Source of the DNA: Chrysoperla carnea
Taxonomy: Eukaryota > Arthropoda > Insecta > Neuroptera > Chrysopidae
Direction: 5' to 3'
NCBI RefSeq assembly: GCF_905475395.1
Contig: NC_058337.1
Location: 83,198,368-83,262,367, forward strand
Length of the DNA stretch: 64,000 nucleotides
Position numbers and translations under genes: made by a program. Every line of letters begins with the position of its first letter. Position 1 is the first letter of the stretch. The notes below the pieces were generated by a model that had not been told where the DNA came from, made no database searches, and worked only from the letters and a program-made list of their open reading frames with translations. Below are positions 35,501-48,500 of this stretch, one piece after another.

Positions 35501-38500
35501 CTAATTAAGTTTATCTAATTTGTCGTCAATGCCTTTGATTTTCTTTGGTTGATCTACAAACGACGTACGAAACGGTTGATCATGACTACGTCCAGTATGA
35601 TCTCTGACACAATTACATATCAAACCTTCGCCAACAATTTGATGATTTTGAACCGGTACTGAACTTTCAGGATAATTAATATTCGTAAATAAATTACCAG
35701 GATAATGTTTTTCACTAGGTGGTTCTAACATACTACTAACATCATGAAAATGATGATTGGATGTGGGAGGTGACCGTGTTGGAATTACTGGATTGCTTAT
35801 TGGATAAAACCATGAATTTGTGTTTAACACAATTGTTGGAAGTTTTGGATTGGTATTTTCATAGATTCGTTTATTAAAACCATTATAAAACCCTTTTGGA
35901 TTTTGTGGGTTTGTATTAATATTACGTGATGTCCATACAGAATTTGGTGGTGGATTTTCTCCAAAATGACGGTTATTATATGTTGAATCTAAATATAAAA
36001 ATTTGTATTCATAACTAGTTGATTCAATGTCATTCATAGTTGTGCTTGAAGGATTTGGTGTGATTAGTTCCATGTTAATAGGCTCTGGCGTAGTTGAATC
36101 TGGAATGTCTGTTGTGCAATTTGGTATTATGTGCTTAGTATTTTAAGACAAGAAGATGCGTTTAGACACATATGAAAAGTTTACGAAATGATTTCTTGAT
36201 TTCTGAGAGTGTAAAGTTTATTGAATACCATGCAAAATAAAGCCACAATTTTATAATACCTAGCAATAATTTCTATAACATGCTTTCTAAACAATAGATC
36301 GTAAAGGTACCACTAAAGTATTAAACAGGAAGACATTGACAGAATCACGTTCTATAGGAAATAACCGAATGTATCAGCCAAACGAAAAATTAGAGTGCGG
36401 TTGAGAAGAGGTTATTCGTGGGATATTTTAAATTTAGAAAGCTTTGACTATATAAATAATTTAATACACCGACGGGAAGATAAAGTGAATTTATAAACAC
36501 TCCTTTGTGGAAGAAAGTCAGTAGATCTAATTCAAACCCTTTTTTCTAAATTGACCACAGGCTTCAAGTTAGAACTCCTGATCGAGCTCTTCAATTTTGT
36601 CTAACATTTGTAAGGAGTATTATATATCGATAAAGTAGTCAGCAAATAAGACTACATGGAGAAATAAAATAAGTCTTTTCAATTTAGAATACATTTTTAT
36701 TCACTAAAATAATCTTCATCGCCATGAAAACATGGAACGGAAAAATTTCTTGAGAGCATACGAAAATAATTCTGAAATAGTGCACAGCGATGAATCTGTT
36801 CTCCAAGTACAGGAGCTCAGCAATCCAAAGTTATTTAATTATTCAAGTGAGGCAATCGTAAGCAGTGTATATGTTACAGAAAAAGTTGATCTTCCAATAA
36901 CTATGGCACGCCATTTTACTATTTAATATCCGAAAAAAAATGATCGTAATAATAATACATTATTATTATGTTATCATCATAATAATAATCATTTTCATTA
37001 TGTACATAATTTTAATTCAATCATTTTTATTATGTACATAATTTTAATTCATATTAAATAGTAAAACGTCGTGTCATATATTTCCATTATGTACATAATT
37101 CTAATTCAATCATTTTTATTATGTACATAATTTTAATTCTCTATTTCCATTATGTACATAATTTTAATTCAATCATTTTTATTATGTACATAATTTTAAT
37201 TCTCTATTTCCGTTATGTACATAATTTTAATTCAATCATTTTTTTTAAATCTAATTCAAATAAAATTAACTGATTTATTATTATGTATCATCATAATAAT
37301 AATACATTATTATTATGATGATACATAATAATAACACATTTTTATTATGTTATCATCATAATTTTAATTCTCATCTCTCTTTTCTCATCTTATCTTATAT
37401 CAATCTCTCTTTTACTAAGATTTATTTTACAAAATATAAAATATAAAATATAAAATTTCTGATTGAAAAAAAATAATTAATTAATTTTTTTCTCGATAAA
37501 AATTAGCCTATTAAATAGTAAAATGGCGTGCCATAAATAACAGTAGACTCTTTTAGGTAAAGTCAACTGTTTTTTTCAGTGCTGTTTTTTTCAGTGGAAG
37601 TTTATTAAAACCGAAAAATATTGAAATTTGATCAGCATGCATATGTACTAATCAGAGTTAACTATATAGCTAGGTAAACTGGTAAAATATATATACTCTC
37701 AATGTCTTGAGATAGTAAACTGACTTTTTGCAAGGAAACGGTTTACCAGCTAATAATAAACAAATAAGAAAGGCAAAACCTTTGATAATTTCATGTTAAC
37801 ATAATTTGGAGTAGAGGATTACCGTGAACAGAATATTATCGAAGTTTTTTTTTTATCTTTTGTCAGATATTCTGAGGATCGTTTAACGAACGTAAACTCG
37901 TAGATCAGTGAATGAACACAATCACAGGGAAGCACTATTAATTTTTCATCCACAAAAACTTGAAAATAATGCTAATTTTCGACTAAATTATCTTAACGTG
38001 AGACTCACGCTAGAGACACAATCATGTCCGTATATCTTTACCGTAAATGAATAATAAATAAGCTAATAGAAATATGGAAAAATCATTTTAAACTAAATTA
38101 ATTTAGTTTAATCAACTTTTACTAAACCGGCAGGCATAGTTCACTCTTCCTAGGAAAAATGTATTTCTCATTTTCAATCAACTGTTACTGATGTTTTTAG
38201 TAAGAGTTTACCCTGCCTAGGAAGCGTCAACTCTTACTAACAATCGACTTTTTCTATAACATATACAAATTGAATGTATAGAACTGCCGATAATAATGAT
38301 ATAAATATTACTTTGATCATCAAACTTTTTTAAGCTTCAAAGCATAAAGCATGCAAACTATAAAAGCATATTGAACATTCAGAAAGACCAAAAATTAAAA
38401 TCTAAAAAGTTTTTAAGTGTTACCTACCTGTATTAAATAAATTTCCTTGGATAGGAATAACAGGTACAAATCCAGAATTTCTTGAACCACTTCCTTTAAC

Positions 38501-40604
38501 AATTGGTGTATTTGGAATATTTAATGGTATATTATGATTTGTATTTTGATTTAAACCGAAAGTTAGTCCTCCTTGGTTTTCTTGAAGAATTGGTACATCA
38601 GCTATTTCTTTAAAAACGTTGATCAAATTTGTAATAAAATCACACTATATGAGTTCGTGTTTAGTGCTTACCTGTAGAAGGCTTCAAATTTGAATTATTA
38701 TTTCCATTTTTGTTATTGATTTTGGTTAATACTTTTACATTAACATCGGTCAAAACAACATCATCAGTGTCACCTTTTACTGAGACATTTTCACCATCCG
38801 GTTTACAAATTTCTCTTGTTGGATCACATTTAACTTCTATTTTATCTTTTTGATTATTTTCATTGAAAAAATCTTCGATCTCAAATCCACCCGGTTTGGA
38901 AATTTTTACACCACCATATTGTGGTTTGTGGGATAATGATATCGAAGCTTGGGTGCGCGATTGTTGTTGCTCATGTTTAACTTCAGAAACTGTTTCTGAA
39001 TCATCATCGAAGTCCAATTTTGAAGAAATACCTACAGCACTTCCTGGCAAAAATCGAAAAATCAAATACATTTTTTGTTGTTATCTACTCTTAAATTTTG
39101 TTCTCTTATCGGAATTTTAAGAAATTCTAGTTGTTTACTAAAATAATTAGATCCCCGTTAGGTATATACTAACTGTTTTTACTGAGAAAGTTCTAATAAT
39201 TTGAAAAAGGTTCTTTTTCACGGCAGCCACAAAATGTTCAATTTAGTGGCAGGTAATTGAATAAGAAGGAAAATAAATAATTTCCCAAACAAAATAGTTG
39301 GATTTAGCCAGTCATCCCGTTTTATCGGATGTTAGGAGATGTTAGACAAAATGATTTCTACACTTTGTCTGAATTTGTACAAAAAATCGTTATTGTTTAA
39401 TTTTAAGCTTACCACTAAATTGAATATTGAATATCTTCCCGGTGCCTTGTTTATTATTAAGCAAGACGATGCACAGTGGAGCTTTTGACGCGAAAAATAT
39501 AATTGCTTACCGTGCTATGTCGGACTATGACAGTTTTGCTACAATAACTTTAGCCTATATAGCCTCTAGCTCATTCCTTATGAAAAATATTCCATTCGCA
39601 GTTATCTTTTTCAAGGTGTGGTCAAAATGCATCTCTGATAAGTATATCAATTTCTATCACAATGTTAATATGCTATAATATTATAAACTACTATATTATA
39701 TGCTATAATATTATAAAATACTTTTTAAAGACAAGCTTTTATTTATTGAAACGATATTTAAACTTTGAGAATGGGATTTTTCTTGTAAAAATTGCAAAGT
39801 TTTTAAGGTCGCCTTTAGCATAAATAGTTAAATATCTAAACACTATAAAGCCTTCAAACAAAAGTTGCTTAAAATGATTTACATACTGTGTAACTTTAAT
39901 TGTAATAATTGGAAAATTCTTCACCGATTTCTCAGAAAACGGGAAAATATCCATAAAATTTTCATGAACATTTTCAATCTTTCAACAATTTTCCAATTCT
40001 AGATTTATTGGAAAATTATTTCCAATTAGGTTTTAACGTTGAGATATTTAGTAAGCTATTTATGCTAAAGAGAGATTTTTAGAAGATGCTGCGTGATTTT
40101 CTATAGGACTACCTACATATTTTTCCCAAACTTAACAATTTTTATAATCGCTATTTTTTTAAATCCTTTATTTTAAATACTTAATTATTACATTTTCTCA
40201 ACAAGTGACTTTCTTTTTAATTATTTTTTATGGGGAATTCTCTAAGTTTACACAGCTTCTGTGGGAACGCATTTTTTAAATTTACTATTTTTGTGTTAAA
40301 AAAATAAAAAGTACAAAGTACTGTCTATTAAAATTATATTTATGCAGGTACTTATAATTTTTTTTCGTGGAAAAATTTTGTATAAGTTATGAAATAATAA
40401 AAATTGTTTTTTATCAACTGCACAAATTATCACTTAAAAACGATTTTCACTTGAAATGTATCAAAATATTTCGTTCACTAGCGTAATTTATAACAGTTAT
40501 TATAAATTATTTTTATTGTTATAAGTATCAGTATATTTACCTGTAGGAATCACAACAATATTTACAAGTGTATAAACAAATAAAAATTGATAAATTACAC
40601 GCAT
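35501..40604 (-). CDS. Unrecognised secreted Asn/Pro-rich protein, four exons
   Basis: Exons 40541-40604, 38672-39043, 38428-38607 and 35501-36108 join on the minus strand into a 407-residue protein. Every junction has GT..AG ends and every intron is in phase 1, which is common in extracellular proteins. Exon 1 encodes a hydrophobic signal peptide (MRVIYQFLFVYTLVNIV). The mature part is hydrophilic and probably largely disordered: an acidic stretch (FDDDSETVSEV), an Asn-rich stretch (NNKNGNNNSN), then a long Pro/Asn-rich region with NPSSTT and NTNPQNPKGF. Only four cysteines are visible, as CDPTREIC and CNC. There is no membrane segment after the signal and no domain that I know. Cuticle-associated, salivary or eggshell-type proteins can look like this, but nothing proves any of them. 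A further exon could be missing. Intron 3 holds a MITE. Confidence 0.65.
36902..37535. mobile_element. MITE with perfect 27-bp inverted ends and 6-bp target duplication
   Basis: The ends are perfect 27-base inverted repeats starting TATGGCACGCCATTTTACTA (36902-36928 and 37509-37535), flanked by a 6-bp direct repeat AATAAC (36896-36901 and 37536-37541). The inside is a set of repeats built on ATGTACATAATTTTAATTC plus ATCATAATAATAATAC palindromes, and a partial copy of the end sequence (around 37052-37070). There is no coding. Identical ends and target duplication point to a recent insertion. It sits in intron 3 of the secreted-protein gene. The 6-bp duplication does not by itself name a superfamily. 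Confidence 0.85.
36990..37245. repeat. Minisatellite inside the MITE
   Basis: The phrase ATTATGTACATAATTTTAATTC recurs about seven times, in pairs separated by AATCATTTTT and TCTATTTCC, giving a higher-order unit of about 66 bases repeated roughly 3.5 times. ATGTACAT is itself palindromic. Confidence 0.75.
37536..38427. other. Remainder of secreted-protein intron 3
   Basis: No coding or bounded repeat was seen between the MITE and exon 3. It is AT-rich. Runs such as AACTCTTACTAA and TCAACTTTTACTAAACC recur on both strands around 38110-38250 without forming a clear element. Confidence 0.35.
39044..40540. other. Intron 1 of the secreted-protein gene
   Basis: This 1.5-kb intron separates the signal-peptide exon from exon 2. 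I found no exon or bounded repeat. The plus-strand open frame 39427-39678 begins without an ATG of its own and resembles nothing that I know. Confidence 0.45.
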
Positions 40605-40637
40605 TATGAACTTAATGTAACATAAACAAGATAAAAA

Positions 40638-40648
40638 CTATATATACA
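40638..40648 (-). promoter_or_regulatory. TATA-like box upstream of the secreted-protein gene
   Basis: TGTATATATAG on the minus strand lies about 35 bases upstream of the ATG at 40604. Used as a TATA box it would give a very short 5' leader. Alternatively CCCAAG/GTAAAT near 40733 could be the donor of a noncoding first exon, in which case this motif is intronic. Confidence 0.3.
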
Positions 40649-40749
40649 ACAAATCAATTGAATAAATTTACTAAGATCTGCAGGATTATAAATAAAAATT
40701 AAGATTCAATCAAATCGAATTTATTTACCTTGGGTAGCAAACAATTTTT

Positions 40750-42257
40750 TGTATAGACCAGTCACTCGATTGTTTTAAATCAACTTTTACTTTTTAGAAT
40801 TTTCTTATATTTCTTTTATTTATTTTTGCTGTATCTGAAATGATTTTTAATACAAAAATTCATTTACTTTTACAAAAAAAAAAAAAAAAAAAATTCACAT
40901 TAAACACACATAACTTAGTTCAGAGGCTTAAGAAAATTCAAGCGAAGTCAAAGTGGAGTGTTTAAATGTTTTTTGTTAACTTAATTTTTCAAAAATCTAT
41001 AAAAACATATCGCAAAATGAGCTTAATCCCTCGAAATAGATTAACGAAGACTTAAAAAAGGGGAAAAAAAGACGGGGGGAAGAGAAGTTTATGAAAAATT
41101 CAGTAACGAAGGGTCAAATAAAACATCTCTATTCATACATTTTGTCCACTGGACCCTTTTATCTTAAATCCACCACTGCACAAAATTCATTAGGATTTTT
41201 CTATATTTTCTAGAACTCACTTAAACAAAGTCAAAAGATTATACTTACATTATGTTCCAAATTAATGGGAACGCATAAATTTTCACGATTTAAAACTAAC
41301 TGCTACTTATACACATACACATCCCTGTACAGTTTCTCTTTTATTTTCTTTAGTCTTTTAGTTTAGTTTACTATTTTCTATCCAACTACTTTTCCCAATG
41401 AATCCTTGGAGGAGATTTTAGAAACTTTGGAGGACATTTGAACTTCAGCATTAGGAACTTCGATACAGAATTTAAGCCTGATCCCTTCATTTAGCCCCCA
41501 AGGATGCATTTACAACAGAAAGCTTAACTCCAATGTCATTCCCACTTTCTTGACAACCTAACAAGAACTTGACCTGCCTGCGTTCTGAATTTTTCAATTT
41601 AATTATGCAGGACTATACAATCCACAGTATGATACATACCAACCAATTTCATAGAAAATTGAATATGTATACTTTATGGAAGGGTGTCCCATCTGATTCA
41701 TAGAATTTAATTTTAAAATAAACCCTATAGTAATAATTATAAAATAATGACTTTTTTTTTAAATTTATAAATTAGAAGTGTGGAAGAAATCGAAATGATT
41801 TAGTTTTATCGAGGAGTATTCTAACTCTTTTGTTAAAATTATCGAAAATATTTTACCATAATTTCCTAACTGAAAATGTTATTGCTGAAACTGGCTTAGA
41901 AAACACCTTATAAAAGTTGCGAGCTGGTATAATTTGAATAGACATTCTACTTCATAAATCAATAAAAATTTTAATCTCTTGGTTATATTGCGCGGCTATA
42001 TCATTAATTAAATACGCCAGTTTAAAAACAATTACCAAATTTTTGATCGGATACCCCTTAAATGTGTACGTATTCTTAAATGTGTACGAATTTTGTTTCC
42101 TGATAGAAAACCACCTAAAAAATGTTCTTTTAATGTAAGATTAATGATGGGATCGGGAAAACTTTTGTTCCTATGTCTATCTCATCTAATACTAGAATCC
42201 TATCTGCGCGCCATCCATCGAATTCTCAGGACGATTTGAAGCTGCCGTTATTGAAAA
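40750..42257. other. Gene-free stretch
   Basis: No gene is recognised. A poly-A run lies at about 40874-40892. CAGTGGTGGATTTAAG on the minus strand ending at 41178 looks like a single hAT-type terminus without a partner. The patch 41395-41570 is slightly GC-richer but its open frames are short. Confidence 0.35.
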
Positions 42258-42565
42258 CCAGAAGTTGTCCGGCCGCTTCTCTGGACAATTTCAACTTTAA
42301 AAAGAAGACTGCCTACTGCGTTATATAGTCTTCACTTCCCTTGTCCTCCCTCACTTTTGCTCCCGTTTGTTCTCAATTTCATCAGGTTTTAATTTTTGGT
42401 GCGGAACCCTAATTCTTTTAAAATAAAATACAGCTCATATTATTCGCTGGTATTTCTCGCAGCTTTATATTGGTGAAATAATGTTTAAAATCGGTCTAAT
42501 AGTTTTTGAGTTTATTCATTACAAACCAAAAATCAAATCTTTCCTCTTTATAATATTAGAGTAGA
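42258..42565 (-). mobile_element. Non-autonomous Helitron, reverse orientation
   Basis: Read on the minus strand it begins TCTACTCTAATATTATAAAG after an A and ends AACTTCTGG before a T, with the GC-rich AGAGAAGCGGCCGG just before. The body (AAAACTATTAGACCGATTTT, CACCAATATAAAGCTGC, AGGGTTCCGCACC) is the same family as 1670-2088 and 3388-3837. It is 308 bp long and non-coding. Confidence 0.65.
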
Positions 42566-43127
42566 TAAGGCAGAAAATATTTATGGGTTACAATTTTATT
42601 TTATCCGCAGCGAATTTCAATGACACCCAGTACATATATTCATTATTATTATATTGTAAAAAAACACAATTCGTGTAAAGTAGGAATTAAATCACCTAAG
42701 AAGCGACAATAATTAGTTAAATTTTAAATAGTAATGATTAATATGACGTAACAAATCTAGGATATTTTAAGAGACACATTTCATACCAAGGTTAAAATAA
42801 ATTACCTTTGCAAGACAAAATTGACCAATTTTAAATAATAGAATTAACTAATAATAACAAATTAGACGGATATGAGTTTACTAGGAAAGTTGTTTTCTTT
42901 GTTTCAAATACTTTTGAAGAATAATTTGAAATTCTGTTAGAAAAAAAGTTTCTTGTTTAAAATTTACAAAAAAAAAATTCGAATTGAACCTTTCTTTGAA
43001 TTCGTTTAATTAATAATTATGATTAATGTAGAGTACAATTTTATTTGTATACAAATTGTAATTAAGTTTTTTTAATAAAATAGAATAGAACATTTTTTTA
43101 ATACATTAAAAAAAAATCTTTGACGTA
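42566..43127. other. Gene-free AT-rich stretch
   Basis: Only AT-rich sequence with no gene or bounded repeat that I can see. Confidence 0.4.
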
Positions 43128-44133
43128 CGGGGTGTTCCAAACCACCCGTCCAGGCTGATTATTCTGAATAGTTTTAAAAAAAAATTGAAACGAAAAAACA
43201 CGTATCAAATATTTTTTGAAACTCTATCTAACCATACCAAAAACATCCTCCACCCTCAACCCCTGTTAGGGGTAGGGGGTGTAACTTGAAAAATCAAATG
43301 GAAACCCCTATTTTTTTCTGCAGATTTGGATTCTTCAGAAGAAAAGACAAACATTTTGTCTAAGAAATTTTTCCCGATTTTCGGTAGATCGAGCTACAAT
43401 CGACAAAAATCGTTCTTTTAGATTTGGCATAAGAATTGCGCCGTTCAATTACAAAAATCAAAACGAAAAAGTAAAAAAAAATAAAAACACAAACACACAG
43501 AACCAAAACAAAAACAAAACAAAAGCAACACAAAAGTTAGAAATTCAACGAAAATAAAAGAGAAGCGAAAATGTCGAATTGCGGTAATTGAGGTAAACCA
43601 CTAGACAATTGGGAGGATACTAAATAAAGCTCTTAGAAAGAATTAGATATGAATCATTTTAGATTTATTTTTTTTTCAGACTTTCCAAAATAAAAAAAAA
43701 CATTTTTACAAAAATAATTTTTCTAAATCATAATAAAATATGAAAAACAAAACAGAATAGTCTTTTCTCCAAAAAAACAAAAACAAAATTGAAAATAACT
43801 ATTCTCGACTCAAAAAACTTTTCTCGCCTTCACTTGAACTGCAATTCTAATGCCAAATCTAAAAGAACGATTTTTGTCGATTGTAGCGTAATCTACCGAA
43901 AATCGGGAAAAATTTCTTAGACAAAATGTTTGTCTTTTCTTCTGAAGAATTCAAATCTGCAGAAAAAAATAGGGGTTACCATTTGATTTTTTCAAGTTAC
44001 ACCCCCTACCCCTAACAGGGGTTGAGGGTGGAGGGGGTTTTTGGTATGGTTAGATAGAGTTTCAAAAAATATTTGATACGTGTTTTTTCGTTTCAATTTT
44101 TTGGAACCTGGACGGGTGGTTTGGAACACCCAG
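43128..44133. mobile_element. TA-flanked element with about 300-bp inverted arms
   Basis: The left arm (43128-43447) and the reverse complement of the right arm (about 43835-44133) are nearly identical for about 300 bases. The ends read CGGGGTGTTCCAAACCACC and CTGGGTGTTCCAAACCACC, and TA stands directly outside both. TA targets with a GGGTGTTCC-type end are usual among Tc1/mariner-like elements and their MITEs. The middle (43450-43835) is A-rich, with an ACAAAAACAAAAC-type repeat and no transposase. Near-identity of the arms means the element is young or the arms are kept alike by conversion. Confidence 0.85.
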
Positions 44134-45330
44134 TATAGGACCCCCTACAAAGCGTAAGGAAATAGGTTCTTTAAATTCGAATTCTCTGAATTTGAGGTAT
44201 GATGTCTGGACACTGTTTAGGTATAAATGAACGCAAAAATAAAAATTTGTAACGCAGGAGCTGCGTTACCTAATCGAATTCCCTCAGAGATAGAAAAAAG
44301 AACACATTTTTCTAAAAATCGAATATTGCATTTTCATTCCGAAAACTAAGTGTTCAGAGAAAAAAATCACAAGAGTATTTTTTACTATAAAAAAATAGAA
44401 AAATAATTTTATTTTGATAAAATTTAAAATTTTGTATTTTGCGGATCCCCCACCCCTTGTTTATGGGTCAATTTTTCTCATTAACAAACTTGCCGTTTCA
44501 AATACCAAAATCCTTCTTGATACCAAATTTTATTCAAATCAGACTTAAATTGCGACCACTAGAGACTTTACAGACACATAATAAACGTATAGATACATAT
44601 GTAAATGTATGGTCATCTATGAGGTAGGATCGACGAACATTTGAAGAAATTTTTTCGAAATTCCACCATCAGTACAAAAGCAATAGCTCCATTTCCTTCG
44701 ACAATTCGCTAATAAATTTATCAAACTTATTCAAAGGGCATTTCTTAAGGGAGGGGCTGTTTAAGAAATTGAAATAAGAATATTAAAAATTGTTAAAATG
44801 TCGATGTAAGTTAACATTACCTATTAAGAATTGTCTCTAATATATAAAATGAGCCCGTTTAAAAAAACGCGAAAACTGGAAACCAAAATGTGAGGTACAT
44901 CTTTCCAATCAATTAGAGTATTCTAAGTAGATAGTGGCTTTAGAAGTTAATTGTCACTAATATTATAACTGTTCGTGTACCTTCTACCAACAAAATATTG
45001 TTTTAATAAAAACTTTTCGTTCATTTCTTCATTGGTTTAAAAAGTATAACAGCTCTTCTAGTGACGGAAAAAGCTACGGAGTCAATTTTTTTTTTGTGGG
45101 TTTTTTAGAAAGACAAAAAAATTTTTCACTGAGTAAGTTGTTATAAAACCTCAAAAATTAACTTCTTAATGATATTTATTCAAAGTTTCTTATTCTAGAT
45201 ATTATATAATGATTCCAAAATAAAAAAGCATGAAATTTATCAAAAAATAATTTTATTTTAAAATTTTGTATACAAAATAAATTTATGAACCGACGTTCAT
45301 TTTCTGTGATAAATGCCGATGACAATGAAT
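44134..45330. other. Gene-free stretch downstream of the ZAD-C2H2 gene
   Basis: No gene or bounded repeat was recognised. The open frame 44439-44627 does not resemble a known protein. Confidence 0.4.
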
Positions 45331-45340
45331 TTTATTTATT
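45331..45340 (-). terminator. Polyadenylation signals of the ZAD-C2H2 gene
   Basis: Two overlapping AATAAA hexamers on the minus strand (AATAAATAAA) lie about 200 bases after the stop codon at 45540. Confidence 0.5.
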
Positions 45341-45539
45341 CTAAAATAAGCTAGCCATCATCTAAACTCATCGAAGTTTTTAAAGCCAATTATTGGCCTG
45401 CTCCACTTGATACTTTCATGTTCTCCATGCTTGAAATCTGTGAAGTGATTAACATCTCTTCTTTATCTTTTTTTGTTCGTATAGTTTGACGAAAAGCACA
45501 GAGAGAGCTTGAGATCATATACATTTTATAATGGAAGAA

Positions 45540-48500
45540 TTACTGATTCTCAATATTTTCTAACTTTTCTTTTTCATTTTTAGTTTGTTTATGTAATTTC
45601 AGGTGTCTAGTTAAATGACTACGTTGTATATATTTCTTCTGGCAATATGTACATTCATGTGGTCGATCTCCAGTATGGATTAGTAGGTGATCGCGTAAAT
45701 GCTCTTTTCGTATAAACGCTTTATTACATACAGTACATACATGATTTTTCTCTCCTCTATGACATTTGTAATGAACGCTTAAATGACTACGTGTAACAAA
45801 TCGTTGAGAACAGATTGTACATTCGTGTGGCCGTTCGCCTAGAATAATAAATACGATTGTTATATGATTTACTCGAATAGGAATAGAATATGGATAGAGG
45901 AAATTAAAAAGTAAATATTGTTGGTGAATGGCAAACTAAGAACGCAGTTAAACTTGAAACAAACAAAAACTGCATGGAATGGAAACTTGGGGAAAGTTAT
46001 GCAGTGACGATTCCAGAGTACGTATTTAAAGGGAGGGGGGCTTCATAAATGGTGGCAATTTCTAACAGATCTCTCAAAACTACTCTCCTAATCGTCAAAT
46101 AGAAATCCGTGTTTCATAACTTACGGAAAATTAAAAAACTCATATAAACGTACTGTTATTATTGATAAATTATCTACGTAACATGCCAAATAAGATTTCG
46201 AGCATCCGCAGAAAAAAGTTCGATACCTTTGCGAGGTACCACAATTTGTGACCAAGAAACCGCTTATTCTTACATTTCCCTTTGTTTCTAGTGCGTTTTT
46301 TAATACATTTCAGAGGTTTTTTAATTTTGAATACATTTTCTACAAAATAATACCATGCCTGTAACGATAAGTAAATTCATTTTTTGAAATTATATTGATT
46401 ACTAGAAAATAATAATAACTAATCAAGTGAAGTTTTGTAAAATAAGTGCAAATAATTAACGTATAGAAATTTTGATCACGCATTTCTAAAGAACCAAACC
46501 TTTATTGGCTTTATTTTCTTAGATGGTTTAAAGACTATACAAAATTTGAAGAAAATGATATAGCATCGGCCCCCCAATTCAATAAACTGCATATTCATAG
46601 GTATTATTGTTTGTGATAAGGATTTTTGAAAATTAGAACGTTAACTATAAGCAAACTATACACTTTGTTATACTGGGATGGTTTTATTTTGTGGAAAATT
46701 TATTCAAAATTGACAGACCTCTGACGTGTTTATATCAAAGAAGAGTCTAGAAAGGACTTACACAGAAAATGTGTATGAATTACTAGCCTCTTTTCCATAC
46801 TTTATTTCCTATAGTCTGTCAAAATTAGTAACTTGACTCCTTGAGAGAAGTTTTTCTAAACTACAACAATATCCGCTAGTTGTAACGGACAAATTAAATA
46901 TTTCCCTAGCCTTAACATCCAAAGGAGTGAGGTTGGTTTCACTTTTATATAAAACAGACGTTTATTTATGAAGAGGCTTCTAAGCTACAGGAAATGTTCC
47001 AGCAGTATTTTCAGCAAGCATTCTAACGAAGTTTGTAAATTAGACTAGGTTGAAATTGATGGAAAGTAAGCTTTAAATTAATACAAACTAATCTTTTACT
47101 CAATTGCGAAATTCTACAACAAAAATATAAATCTGTGAGCAATAATTTGTTCTTATGTAAAGCAATCCTGTATTTTTACTGAAAATATTTCGTCATTAAT
47201 TTGCAAAATAATATAATATTTACCTAAATAACTTACCACTATGAAATCTCATATGTATATTTAAATTTCCAGAATGAATAAATCCCTTTTTACAAATTTC
47301 ACATTTAAATGGAGTTTCACCAGTATGTGTACGCATATGATATTTTAATGTTATACTCTGTGTAAATGATTTTCCACAAACATTACATGTATGCGGCCTT
47401 TCACCTATAAAACGCAATTCTTTTTATTATAAATAACTGAATCGTACACACAGGCGAAATATCTGCCAAAACTTAAACAACACATAAACCTCCGTCAGTG
47501 AAAAATAATCTGAGAGATCCTTAGTAACCACTAAGTTAATTAATCTATCAGTATATTTTAGTTGACTTTGAAGTTTGTGAATCCTTTATAAAATATTACA
47601 ACTCTAATTAATTTACAATTAAATTTCATTAAACACCCTAATATTTTGGTCAATATGGATACTAATTATTTTGTGCTCTCGCTTCTAAAACCATAAACAT
47701 AAGTTAAAACTTCTCGGGAGTCCGAGTTTCGGAATAATAAATAGTATCGACTTTTATTAGCAGCATAAACAGCGTTTAAATTAGCCAAAAACTTTGATAA
47801 TAGCCTTTTTTGACAATGGTCGCTATTTTTCCTATTCCTTTTTTTTTTTCTCAATATTTTTTGTTGGAAAATGATTCATATTTACGTGATCACTCTCTTT
47901 TTCCTCAGCATACATTCGCTTTTTAAGTAACAAAGGACGGCAAAGTCAAACTGAAAAAACATTATCCTTGTTGACCGCGGATCTTTTTAATGAATTACCA
48001 GTGAATTTAAAGTTTGAATTAGTTTTTATCAATATTTCGCCTATGCTTTTCTCATATTGTATTCTAATTTTAAAGTACCTGTATGTGTTCGTAAATGTGT
48101 CATTAAAGTACCATGTTGTATAAAATCTTTTGAACAAATTGTACATTTAAAAGGTCTTTCTCCTGTATGTGTACGCTTATGTATTGTAACATGTTCAACA
48201 CGTGCAAAACATTTCCCACAAACGTCACAAGGAAATGGTTTTTCACCAGTATGTTTACGCATATGTAGAATCTGCAAAATTACTTCAATTAATAATATAA
48301 AAAGATGAAACACCAACTTCTGATCAATTCAAATTTACTATACATATTTTTTGTAGGCTGGGTTAAATTTTCTAAAGGTATCTCTGTGTCACAAAAAATA
48401 GTACTATATGTAATCCGTGCATTTTTTGTGACACGGAGGTACATTTATCTCATTTAATCCATTTTTTTGAAAATTTCTACTGAAATAAAGCAGAATTTAT

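Noticed and set aside
36995-37245. Minisatellite considered as a separate satellite locus
   Set aside because: It lies wholly inside the MITE with perfect ends and is part of that element.
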